Source: Ardenticatenaceae bacterium (GTDB lineage: Bacteria; Chloroflexota; Anaerolineae; Promineifilales; Promineifilaceae). Taken from it: DNA of 64,000 nt. The position numbers were made by a program, and so were the translations under genes. The notes under the pieces were generated by a model. It ran no database searches and had not been told where the DNA came from. It saw only the letters and a program-made list of their open reading frames with translations. Below are positions 16,996 through 25,121 of this stretch, in pieces (position 1 is the stretch's first letter; every line of letters begins with the position of its first letter). The DNA lies in NCBI GenBank assembly GCA_020634455.1, contig JACKBQ010000001.1:1674001-1738000 (forward strand). Reading direction: 5' to 3'.

Positions 16996-17340
16996 ATGAA
17001 CGAACAAGAGTTAGACCAACGAACGGCCGTTTTCAAAGCGCTCTCAGACCCCAACCGACTACGCATTTTTGCGGAGCTGATGGCCGGGGATACCTGCAAC
17101 TGCGAGCTAAAGGACAAATTGGGGCTGGCTCCCAACCTGCTGTCGCACCACCTGAAGGTGCTGGAGAGCGTGGGATTGGTGTCGTCGCGGCGGGATGTGG
17201 TGGACGGCCGTTGGGTTTATTACGCCACCAATCGAGACTCTGTGGCCGATTGGCACAACTGGCTTTCCGTCTTTTTCGATCCCAACCGAATCAAAACCCG
17301 CTGCCTGTGCGGCCCCGAAGGGCAGCTAATCGACAATTAA
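16996..17340 (+). CDS. ArsR/SmtB-family transcriptional regulator
   Basis: A winged-helix repressor of 114 residues. Helix 3 carries DTCNCEL, with a C-x-C pair like the As/Sb site ELCVCDL of ArsR. The recognition helix region is LGLAPNLLSHHLKVLE, followed by a wing with DGRWVYY. Extra cysteines occur near the C-terminus (RCLCGPEG). An upstream TTG is in frame, and I prefer the ATG at 16996. It probably senses a thiophilic metal or metalloid and binds the two dyads at 15468 and 15567 to control the permease operon. The ligand is an inference. Confidence 0.88.
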   Translation: MNEQELDQRTAVFKALSDPNRLRIFAELMAGDTCNCELKDKLGLAPNLLSHHLKVLESVGLVSSRRDVVDGRWVYYATNRDSVADWHNWLSVFFDPNRIKTRCLCGPEGQLIDN

Positions 17341-17355
17341 CGGGGTGCCGCCATT

Positions 17356-18222
17356 TTATTTGGGGAAAACGAGAATGACACTGGGAACAGCCGCAAAAGC
17401 GGGGATGCTCTCCTGCGGATCGGCCAGGATAAGGCCGGTAGAGGTACCACCATCCAGGTTGAGGGCATTGACTAGGCCAAAGTCGGCCTCAGCTAGATAG
17501 CTACTGAGTTCGGCCAGGGTAAAACTGCCCCAACTGGCCAGAATGAGGAGGATACGGCCGTCTCCATCCACCCCAATCACCGTGCGCCGGGCCGTGTCAA
17601 AATCGGCCGTTTGGTAAGCAGCCTCACCGTTCATCACCAGCATCGGGAACGCTTGCAGGGCGTAGTCGAAGGTTTCGGCGGGGTCGTACGGCCGTACCGC
17701 CAAAGATCGCACTGCCACCCCACCCTCATCTATCGTCACCATGCCGCCAAAACCGACGTAGCTGCTACCGCTGGCCTGCCCGTCTACCACTATCAACCCC
17801 GTCGCCAAAAATTCCTCGGTAAAAAAGCCGCCGTTCATCACGATGAGCGCCCCGGTTTCTTCTTGCCATGTGGCCAGCGGCTGGGGCTGGCCGGGGCTGT
17901 AGCCAATTTCAAAAGTAAATAAATTGGGGTCTATGCGCAAAAGGGTGAGGTTTTCGGTCTGACGGCCGTTTTCATCCAGCAAACGAATCGTGCGATGCTC
18001 CAGACCGGGTTTCAAGGGCTGCCAGCCGCTGTCAGCGGGGAGCGTGGGGGTAGGGGTGAGCGGGGGAAGGAGAGAAGGAGTGGCCAACAGGGTGGGGGTT
18101 GGTTGCAAAGTTGGGGTTTGGGTGAGCAATGGCGTGGAGGGAACGGCCGTTTCCGGGAGCATTGTACAAGCCATCAGCCCCCCAACCAATAACCCAACAA
18201 ATAACCATTTAACATTAACCAT
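17356..18222 (-). CDS. Phosphodiester glycosidase (NAGPA-domain) lipoprotein
   Basis: A protein of 288 residues. A lipoprotein signal peptide ends in LMAC, followed by a Thr/Pro-rich linker (about residues 20-60) and one NAGPA-type domain. NAGPA blocks seen are VMNGGFF, RTVIGVDGDGR and ALNLDGGTSTGL. The family includes uncovering-enzyme-like phosphodiester glycosidases, and bacterial members are usually secreted and of unknown substrate. The open frame extends upstream to 18339, but the ATG at 18222 gives the signal peptide. It begins 7 nt after the upstream gene on the same strand, so they form an operon. Confidence 0.82.
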   Translation of the reverse strand: MVNVKWLFVGLLVGGLMACTMLPETAVPSTPLLTQTPTLQPTPTLLATPSLLPPLTPTPTLPADSGWQPLKPGLEHRTIRLLDENGRQTENLTLLRIDPNLFTFEIGYSPGQPQPLATWQEETGALIVMNGGFFTEEFLATGLIVVDGQASGSSYVGFGGMVTIDEGGVAVRSLAVRPYDPAETFDYALQAFPMLVMNGEAAYQTADFDTARRTVIGVDGDGRILLILASWGSFTLAELSSYLAEADFGLVNALNLDGGTSTGLILADPQESIPAFAAVPSVILVFPK

Positions 18223-18229
18223 GAACCAT

Positions 18230-18895
18230 TCAAGCTTCTTCAGCCAGCACCATCCCTTTACGGTGAATGTGCATGTCCAGCGGATCAAATCCGAGCGCAT
18301 CCAGCACGTCATCCGGGCGGCCTGTTTTGGATGGCTCAAGGCAGAGGTTCATCTGGATGGATACCTGGCCGTTTTCATCTTGGCTGGTGAAAAGATCGAG
18401 GATTAACGGCCGTAAATCATACATCTTCGCTTTCCCCCGCCGCTCTTTTGTGCGCTCCACCTTTTCAGACGCCATCAAAGCCGCCACGTTGGTTTGTAAG
18501 GCGACAAAATCTACAGGGTCTAGCGGCGTTGCCACATAGGTAGATGATTTTGTAAGCGCTTGCAACGACGCCCCGCTAATCGGCACATCTGTTACACTAA
18601 AAATGACAATGCCAGGAGCCATTTTGGCCATCAGCTGCTGCAATACATGCTCCGGTGCCATTGCCTCCGTAAGCAAGATATCGGCCAGCTCATACTCGCT
18701 GGTGTAGCCCAGCGGCAGCGCCGTTGCCATTTGCATCCGAGGGCGGCGGTTAAAGCCTTGCGTGTAGGCTACCGGAATCTTGGCCCGGTTTAGCGCTCGC
18801 TCCAGCGTCCGCGCCAGGTCCAGATGGCTGATGTAGCGGGCGGGGCCACCTTTGCTAAAGATTAAGCGTAATCGTTGAACGTAATTTGCTTGCAT
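18230..18895 (-). CDS. TIGR03936/DUF2344 family protein
   Basis: A protein of 221 residues. The N-terminus RLRLIFSKGGPARYISHLDL, with ALNRAKIPVAYTQGFNRRPRM, is the hallmark of the DUF2344 domain that is usually fused to or encoded beside a radical SAM protein of the B12-binding type. No radical SAM gene is adjacent here. The biochemical role is unknown; in other genomes it often lies near rng or rpmA/rplU, which are not in this window. It precedes the NAGPA-type gene on the same strand. Confidence 0.8.
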   Translation of the reverse strand: MQANYVQRLRLIFSKGGPARYISHLDLARTLERALNRAKIPVAYTQGFNRRPRMQMATALPLGYTSEYELADILLTEAMAPEHVLQQLMAKMAPGIVIFSVTDVPISGASLQALTKSSTYVATPLDPVDFVALQTNVAALMASEKVERTKERRGKAKMYDLRPLILDLFTSQDENGQVSIQMNLCLEPSKTGRPDDVLDALGFDPLDMHIHRKGMVLAEEA

Positions 18896-18922
18896 ACTCT
18901 TGTTCCAAATAAAGCATTGTCC

Positions 18923-18951
18923 ATTCTATCGCAAACGCAGCAGAACGTCAT
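18923..18951 (-). promoter_or_regulatory. Promoter for the 18230-18895 gene
   Basis: Read on the minus strand, ATGACG (18951-18946) and TAGAAT (18928-18923) are 17 bp apart, placing the start of transcription about 20 nt before the ATG at 18895. Confidence 0.5.
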
Positions 18952-19076
18952 TGGGAAACGGCCGTTGCCACCAAAACAACCCCGGCTTGATGAAATAGCA
19001 ATTTACCCCCATAATAATAATCGTTAACTCTCTCCCGAATCGCATCGTCCTTGCGTAAAAGACATGAGGTGTGCAA

Positions 19077-20447
19077 ATGTCAAACAGAATAGAAGGTCTT
19101 GATCCGCAATACGCCGCCCGGCTACACAAAATGTTAGACCGGTTTTTTAACGAGCAAGAACTGCGCTCACTCATGTTTGGCCTGGGCGTGGAGTACGACT
19201 CTCTGGCAGGTGCAGGCAAAAGCGACAAAGCACGCGAACTCATCGGCTACATGTTTCGTCGTGGTCATTTGGATAAATTATTGCTAGGCGTCAACCAAGA
19301 ACGCCCCAACGTACCCTGGCCCTACCCACCCATTAACGAACCGTTCAAGGAAAGAGTCCAAAAAAACAACCTTTTGCTTATTGGTGGTGCGATTGTGGGT
19401 GTGGCGGTTGTACTCATTGCTGCATTTTTAATTATTCAGGGGCTTAATGACGATGGGGGGGAAACCATTACCCCCACCTTCACACCCAATGTCAATGAGA
19501 TTACTCAAGAAAGTGAAACGCCTGGTGAAAATAGCGGGGATGGGAACGGCTCATCACCAAACCCTGACGATCCCACAGAAGAACCAGAGGAACCCGTCAA
19601 CGGCGGTTCTGACGAAAATAATGGAACTACACCCCAAAACCTGCCGCCTGCTGGGAAATTGTTAGCATATGTTCAGGATTCTGCGACAAACAAGGAAATC
19701 TTCACCATTCAAACCGATGGTTCCGGCATTCGGCAGTTGACCAACACCGCCGGGCAAAATTGGGCACCCTCCTGGTCGCCAGACGGGACCCGGATTGCTT
19801 TTACCTCAGATAGAGACGGCAATAATGAGCTTTACATCATGAATGCCGACGGTAGCAATCAGCAGCGCCTGACCAACTCAACCCACAGCGAATGGTTTCC
19901 TTCCTGGTCGCCTGATGGCAACGCCTTGGTTTTTTACTCAGACTTGTACGGCAATCGGGACATTTTCACAATGAATCTGTCTACAAACCAAATCGTGCGC
20001 TTAACCAGCAATGCTGCCAATGAAACTTACCCAACCTGGTCGCCCGATGGCAGTAAAATTGCATTTACGTACGAAATTGATGAAAATACGGCCGATATTT
20101 ACGTCGTAAACAGCGATGGCACAAATTTGACTCAACTCACTTCAAATACAAAAGGTAACTGGTTTCCCGCCTGGTCGCCCGATGGTTCCCTCATCGCCTT
20201 CCACTCAGATCGCGGCGGAAATTACCAACTGTACACCATGCGACCGGATGGTTCTAACCCGACCAGAATTTCCTTTAGTCCGGCCAATGATTATGACGCC
20301 TCCTGGTCTTCCGATGGCAACTGGATTGTTTTTAATTCGGACCGTACGGGTACCAGGGAAATCTACATCATTCATGTCAGCACCGGCGAAGAAGTGCGAC
20401 TAACCAACAACTCCGTCAACGACAAATGGGTGGAATGGCAACCATAA
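19077..20447 (+). CDS. Membrane protein: effector-associated-like domain, TM helix, TolB-type propeller
   Basis: A protein of 456 residues. Residues about 14-80 (FFNEQELRSLMFGLGVEYDS, then GKSDKARELIGYMFRRGHL) look like the small helical effector-associated/death-like adaptor domains that link parts of bacterial conflict and signalling systems. One membrane helix spans about 98-121. A Thr/Glu/Pro/Gly-rich linker leads to about six PD40/TolB beta-propeller blades (repeated WSPDG...I.F.SDR.GN.E.Y). It may sense something outside through the propeller and recruit an effector inside. The adaptor assignment is by pattern only. A GTG at 19071 is also in frame. Confidence 0.72.
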   Translation: MSNRIEGLDPQYAARLHKMLDRFFNEQELRSLMFGLGVEYDSLAGAGKSDKARELIGYMFRRGHLDKLLLGVNQERPNVPWPYPPINEPFKERVQKNNLLLIGGAIVGVAVVLIAAFLIIQGLNDDGGETITPTFTPNVNEITQESETPGENSGDGNGSSPNPDDPTEEPEEPVNGGSDENNGTTPQNLPPAGKLLAYVQDSATNKEIFTIQTDGSGIRQLTNTAGQNWAPSWSPDGTRIAFTSDRDGNNELYIMNADGSNQQRLTNSTHSEWFPSWSPDGNALVFYSDLYGNRDIFTMNLSTNQIVRLTSNAANETYPTWSPDGSKIAFTYEIDENTADIYVVNSDGTNLTQLTSNTKGNWFPAWSPDGSLIAFHSDRGGNYQLYTMRPDGSNPTRISFSPANDYDASWSSDGNWIVFNSDRTGTREIYIIHVSTGEEVRLTNNSVNDKWVEWQP

Positions 20448-22021
20448 CAACACCTGGCAGACAATCCACCACATTTTTAATTTTTATATTGCTGATTTTG
20501 GCCTCTTGCGAACGGCCGGACCCAGAAACGGCCGTCTTCATCACCCCCGGCCCCACAACTATTGCCCCACCTACGCCCGTTACCACCCCGTTTACCGGCA
20601 ATGGCCCGCTGCCGCCCACCCCGGATAGCAGCCCTGCCCAGCAGGAAATCGCCCACCCTGACTATGTAGGCACCCCCACGCCAGACCCGCCGTACGAAAC
20701 GGCCGTATCCACCAACGAAACCGGCACCCGCACTCACATCGTCGGCGCAGGCGAAACGCTGGGCTACATTGCCCAACTATACGGCGCTTCCATAGATGAA
20801 ATACTCAGCCTGAACCAGCTAGACAACGGCAATCTGGTTTTTGTGGGGCAAGCCCTGCTGGTGCCAACCAGCGCCGCCCAAACCGGGCCGGCCTTCAAAA
20901 TCATCCCGGACAGCGAACTGGTGTACGGTCCCGCCGCCAACGGCTTCGACGTGCGCCAATTTGCCGAGCTGTACGGCGGCTATCTGCTAACTTACGAAGA
21001 AACGGTAGAAAATGAGCGGCTGGCCGGGCCAGAAATTGTGTCGCTGGTGGCCCATCGCACCAGTGTGAACCCCCGCCTGCTGCTGGCCGCGCTGGAATTT
21101 CGCGCCGGTTGGGTTACCCAATCCACGGGCGTCATCGAGCAGTTCCCGTTGGGCTACCGCGCCAGCAACCAGCCCGGCCTGTACACCCAGCTCACCTGGG
21201 CCGCCAATGAACTCAATGCGGGATTTTACGGCCGTTCCGAAGCCAATCTCAACACCTTCACCATCGCCGACGGCACTCGCCTGAGCTACGACCCCACCAT
21301 CAACCACGGCACCGCTGGCGTACAAAAATGGCTCGCCGCCCACGACGGCGCTATCTACACCACCTGGCTGCAAGAAGCCGGGCTGGATGGCTTTTGGGCC
21401 ACCTACAACAGCCTCTTTGGCAATCCCTTCGCCTACACCGTAGACCCGCTCTGGCCTGCCGACCTAAGCCAGCCCAGCTTGCAGCTCCCCTGGCAAAACG
21501 AAACCTGGTACTTCACTGGCGGGCCACACGGCGGCTGGGCCAGCGGTTCCGCCTGGGCTGCGCTCGATTTTGCGCCGTTTAGCGAGGTGTTTGGCTGCTA
21601 CCTGTCAGACGCCTGGGTCACGGCCATGGCCGACGGCATTGTCACCCGCAGCGGTTTTGGCGCTGTCGTCGTAGATTTGGATTTGCCCGGCCAACCCGCC
21701 GACGGCTTTGCTGGAACCGGCTGGGCCATCACCTACATGCACCTGGAAACGCGCGACCGCATCCCCGTGGGCACCCCGGTGCAAACTGGCGATCGGCTGG
21801 GGCATCCTTCCTGCGAAGGCGGCTTTTCCAACGGCACCCATCTGCACGTGACTCGGACCTACAACGGCCGTTGGGTTGCCGCCGATGGCTCCATTCCCTT
21901 CAACATGGCTGGCTGGATTTCGCAAGGTCTTGGCGCAGAGTACGATGGCCTGCTGGTGCGCGGCACCGTCAGCCGCGAAGCATGTGAATGCTGGGATGAG
22001 ATCAACGCAATTAGTCCGTGA
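20435..22021 (+). CDS. Lipoprotein with LysM and M23 peptidase domains
   Basis: A protein of 528 residues. The signal peptide ends in the lipobox LASC (Cys 25), followed by a Pro/Thr-rich linker and one LysM domain (ETLGYIAQLYGASIDEIL, NQL). A central region is of unknown type. The C-terminal M23-like domain has YMHLE, the GDRLGHPSCEGGF loop and THLHVT, the HxH zinc motif. The first metal motif would be in the HGGWASGSAWAALDF region (H and D). It is likely a peptidoglycan-bound endopeptidase or an inactive LytM activator. It starts inside the end of the preceding gene (overlap 13 nt). Confidence 0.82.
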   Translation: MATITTPGRQSTTFLIFILLILASCERPDPETAVFITPGPTTIAPPTPVTTPFTGNGPLPPTPDSSPAQQEIAHPDYVGTPTPDPPYETAVSTNETGTRTHIVGAGETLGYIAQLYGASIDEILSLNQLDNGNLVFVGQALLVPTSAAQTGPAFKIIPDSELVYGPAANGFDVRQFAELYGGYLLTYEETVENERLAGPEIVSLVAHRTSVNPRLLLAALEFRAGWVTQSTGVIEQFPLGYRASNQPGLYTQLTWAANELNAGFYGRSEANLNTFTIADGTRLSYDPTINHGTAGVQKWLAAHDGAIYTTWLQEAGLDGFWATYNSLFGNPFAYTVDPLWPADLSQPSLQLPWQNETWYFTGGPHGGWASGSAWAALDFAPFSEVFGCYLSDAWVTAMADGIVTRSGFGAVVVDLDLPGQPADGFAGTGWAITYMHLETRDRIPVGTPVQTGDRLGHPSCEGGFSNGTHLHVTRTYNGRWVAADGSIPFNMAGWISQGLGAEYDGLLVRGTVSREACECWDEINAISP

Positions 22022-22097
22022 TCGGTACTCCGTAAACGGTAATCGGTTTACCGAATACCGACCACTGATTACCAATTACCGATTACCGTTCACCGTC
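22018..22097. repeat. Intergenic inverted repeat, CGATTACCG family
   Basis: CGTAAACGGTAATCGG and its complements TACCGAATACCGACCACTG and CCGATTACCGTTCACCG fill the space between two convergent genes. The stop codon of the HIT gene lies inside the element. Confidence 0.7.
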
Positions 22098-22437
22098 TCA
22101 TCAACATTGGGCCTAACGGCCGTCCACCCAACAAATGCATGTGTACATGAAAAACCTCCTGGCCACCGTGCGCATTGCAGTTAATCATCAAGCGATAGCC
22201 GTCCTCGGCAATACCCTCTTGTGCGGCCAATTTTTTGGCCACCAGTAACAAACGCCCCGCCACCCGCTCATCTTCTTCAGACAACTCATTGACCGTAGCA
22301 ATTTCCTTGTTGGGCACAATGAGAATATGCGTAGGCGCTTGCGGGTTGATGTCCCGAAACGCTGTCACCAGCTCATCTTGGTACACAATATCTGCCGGAA
22401 TATCACCAGCAATAATTTTGGAAAAAATAGTAGACAT
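22090..22437 (-). CDS. HIT-family nucleotide-binding hydrolase (HinT-like)
   Basis: A protein of 115 residues. It has the IFSKIIAGDIPADIVYQDE N-terminus and the histidine triad HVHMHLLGG near the C-terminus, with all catalytic His present. HinT proteins hydrolyse adenosine phosphoramidates and aminoacyl-adenylates. The start at 22437 has AAGGAGAG upstream, and the frame extends further upstream without support. The C-terminus GPMLMRR runs into the adjacent repeat, so the last residues may be altered relative to relatives. Confidence 0.9.
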   Translation of the reverse strand: MSTIFSKIIAGDIPADIVYQDELVTAFRDINPQAPTHILIVPNKEIATVNELSEEDERVAGRLLLVAKKLAAQEGIAEDGYRLMINCNAHGGQEVFHVHMHLLGGRPLGPMLMRR

Positions 22438-22543
22438 CGAACTCTCCTTGTCATTTGGTTCACGTAGCCGCGGATTCTTTCCGCGCCAACAAAACGCAGT
22501 AAGAAACTGCACCTACAGCCACCATTCTGGTTTTACTCGCAAA

Positions 22544-22571
22544 CTGGCAAGCGGGCAACCTGGGGTATAAT
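22544..22571 (+). promoter_or_regulatory. Promoter for the PEP/pyruvate-binding-domain gene
   Basis: CTGGCA (22544-22549), a 16-bp spacer and a perfect TATAAT (22566-22571) lie 53 bp before the ATG at 22624, which has AGGAGAA. Confidence 0.5.
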
Positions 22572-22623
22572 AGCCGCCCATAACCCGAATTTGTCGTTGC
22601 CCTGTAATGGCAGGAGAAACAAC

Positions 22624-25044
22624 ATGCCGCACCCCCCACAAAATTATTACGCAAACCCCATTCGCAGCATTACGCCGACGATTGACATTTACATCAGGCT
22701 GGCACAATACCCCACCCTGGCCCCGGAAATTCGCGTGCGCATGCGTGAAGAGCTTTTCCAGCGCGGCATCATCTCACCCGAAGCTTTGAAAGAGGAAGTG
22801 AAGGCAAAAGCATTGGAATCGCAGCTGCGCGAAGGACTGTACGATCCATTTGGGCAAGAGCAGGCGCACATTTGGCAAAAGCGCAAAGACCGCGTTCGCG
22901 ATTTCCAGACAGACGCACATTTTGGCAACAACCTGAGCATTGCACTCCTAGACAGCATCATCGAAGAGGTACTAGACAGCCAGCCCGGCCACACCGACTC
23001 GATTGAGCTAACGTTTAACCCGGAAATTGCCCCGTGGGAACTGCTCTTTCGCCAGGGTGAGCTATACGAAAATCTTCCGCCAGATCAATTGGAGAAGGTC
23101 AAACACCATTTGCAGGAGATCAAGGTAGTGCTCATCAAGGGGATGATCAGCGACCAGCTGCGCTTTATTGCTGTAGCGAAGCACGTACTTAGTATTGCTG
23201 ATCTGCGACACATCTACCAGCGGCGTATTGGTGGCGGCAAAATTGGGGGCAAGGCGGCTGGCATGATTCTGGCTTGGAAAATTTTGCAACAAAAACCATC
23301 GGATGGCAGCCCGGACATCAGCGAGTCTGTGGAAATTCCCGATTCATACTTCTTGGGTAGTGAGGTTATCTACGAGTTCAGGCTCATGAATAATCTGGAC
23401 AGCTACATGAACCAAAAATATCGGCCGTTGGAACAGATTCGCCAGGAGCATCCCAAAATTGAGGCTGATCATCTAGCGGGACGCTTTCCAGACGAAATTG
23501 TAAACACCCTGCGCTATGTGCTGCGCCAGTTTGGCGACGATCCGATTATTGTGCGCTCATCCAGTTTGCTGGAAGACAATTTCGGCTTTTCGTTTGCGGG
23601 CAAGTACAGTAGCTATTTTTGCCCGAACCAGGGCACACCAGAGGAAAATTTGCGTGATTTGATGGATGCAATCCGGCGGGTGTATGCCAGTACCATCAAC
23701 CCCGACGCCATTTTGTACCGGCAGCATCATGGCCTGATTGATTATGATGAGCGGATGGCGGTATTGTTGCAGCGGGTGCGAGGTAAGCGATACGGCCGTT
23801 ACTTTTTCCCCACAATCGCTGGTGTTGGCTTTAGCCGCAATCCGTTCCGCTGGCACCCCAAAATTGACCGCAACATGGGCTTCTTGCGCATTGTCTGGGG
23901 TGTTGGCACCCGCGCGGTAGACCGTGTGGACAACGACTATCCACGCATGGTCTCGCTGAGCCACCCGCAACTGCGCCCGGAATCTACGCCCGCCGCCCAG
24001 CGACAGTACGCCCAATGGTACATTGACCTGGTAGATTTGGATCAGAACAAATTTACCACCTTACCCGTGAATGACGTCTTGGGGCTGGATTACCCCGGCT
24101 TGCGAGCCATTGCCTCGGAAGATAAAGGAGATTATTTGCAGCGCATCCTCTCCATTGGCGGCTTGAATGAAAATGACCGCTTTGTGCTGACGTTTGAAAC
24201 GCTGCTGCGCGACCGCAAATTTGTAACGTTGATGCGCACCGCGCTGGCCAATCTGGAAGAAGGGTACAAAACGCCGGTGGATATGGAGTTTACGGTGGAA
24301 ATTTTGCCAGGACGGCCGTATCCAGACTACAAACTCCACCTGCTGCAATGCCGCCCCCTCAGCCAGCGCAAAAATGAAGAGTTGGTCACCATCCCCACCG
24401 ACGTGCCCGAACAGCGCATTTTGTTTACCTCAAGAGGGTTGATACCAAACGGCCGTGCCGAGCAAGTGCGCTACATCATCTTTGTGAACCCGGAAAAATA
24501 CCGCCAAATCCCCGGCACGATTACCAAGTTAGAGCTGGGCCGAGCCATAGGCCGGCTCAACAAGCTGCTGGAAGAGGAGTCGTTCATTCTCATCGGGCCA
24601 GGGCGCTGGGGCAGCACCAATCTGGAGCTGGGCGTGCGCGTCACCTATGCCGACATTTACAACACCAAAGTGCTCATCGAGCTGGGCGTGGCGCAAGATG
24701 GCAAACCCCCAGAACTCTCCTACGGCACCCATTTTTTCCAGGATTTGGTGGAGTCGGGCATCCACTCTTTGCCCATTCCGCTGCATGTGGAAGGAGCCAG
24801 CTTCAACTGGCGCTTCTTCCGGCTGGCCCCCAACAGCCTGGCCCAGCTGCTGCCGGAAGACGAAAAGCTTTCAGAATATTTGCAGGTGATAGATTTGCCG
24901 CAGGTCACCCACGGCTACCGGCTGGAAGTGCTCATGGACGGCGCAAACAACGATGAGGCGATTGGCTACCTGATAAAAAGCAATCAGAATGACCAGGTAA
25001 ACGCAAAGGATCAATCGTCGCTAGGGTATCCGTTTGTGGTGTAA
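22624..25044 (+). CDS. Stand-alone PEP/pyruvate-binding (PPDK N-terminal) domain protein
   Basis: A protein of 806 residues. The middle part has the ATP-grasp-like PPDK_N signature: GGKAAGMILA, IIVRSSSLLEDNFGFSFAGKYSS, and VYASTINPDAILYR. Downstream are VGFSRNPFRW and the MEFTVE...LLQCRPL pattern. The C-terminal third (ILIGPGRWGSTNLELGVRV) is conserved-looking but unnamed by me. The phosphohistidine swivel and the TIM barrel of true PEP synthase or PPDK are not recognisable, so it is unlikely to be a full synthase. It may be a phosphotransfer or regulatory protein. Function is unknown. Confidence 0.72.
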   Translation: MPHPPQNYYANPIRSITPTIDIYIRLAQYPTLAPEIRVRMREELFQRGIISPEALKEEVKAKALESQLREGLYDPFGQEQAHIWQKRKDRVRDFQTDAHFGNNLSIALLDSIIEEVLDSQPGHTDSIELTFNPEIAPWELLFRQGELYENLPPDQLEKVKHHLQEIKVVLIKGMISDQLRFIAVAKHVLSIADLRHIYQRRIGGGKIGGKAAGMILAWKILQQKPSDGSPDISESVEIPDSYFLGSEVIYEFRLMNNLDSYMNQKYRPLEQIRQEHPKIEADHLAGRFPDEIVNTLRYVLRQFGDDPIIVRSSSLLEDNFGFSFAGKYSSYFCPNQGTPEENLRDLMDAIRRVYASTINPDAILYRQHHGLIDYDERMAVLLQRVRGKRYGRYFFPTIAGVGFSRNPFRWHPKIDRNMGFLRIVWGVGTRAVDRVDNDYPRMVSLSHPQLRPESTPAAQRQYAQWYIDLVDLDQNKFTTLPVNDVLGLDYPGLRAIASEDKGDYLQRILSIGGLNENDRFVLTFETLLRDRKFVTLMRTALANLEEGYKTPVDMEFTVEILPGRPYPDYKLHLLQCRPLSQRKNEELVTIPTDVPEQRILFTSRGLIPNGRAEQVRYIIFVNPEKYRQIPGTITKLELGRAIGRLNKLLEEESFILIGPGRWGSTNLELGVRVTYADIYNTKVLIELGVAQDGKPPELSYGTHFFQDLVESGIHSLPIPLHVEGASFNWRFFRLAPNSLAQLLPEDEKLSEYLQVIDLPQVTHGYRLEVLMDGANNDEAIGYLIKSNQNDQVNAKDQSSLGYPFVV

Positions 25045-25121
25045 GTGGGTGAAGGGGAGCGGGGATGCGGGGGTGAACGGCCGTTAAAATCCCCCTCCCC
25101 TCGAAATTCATAATCAAAAAC

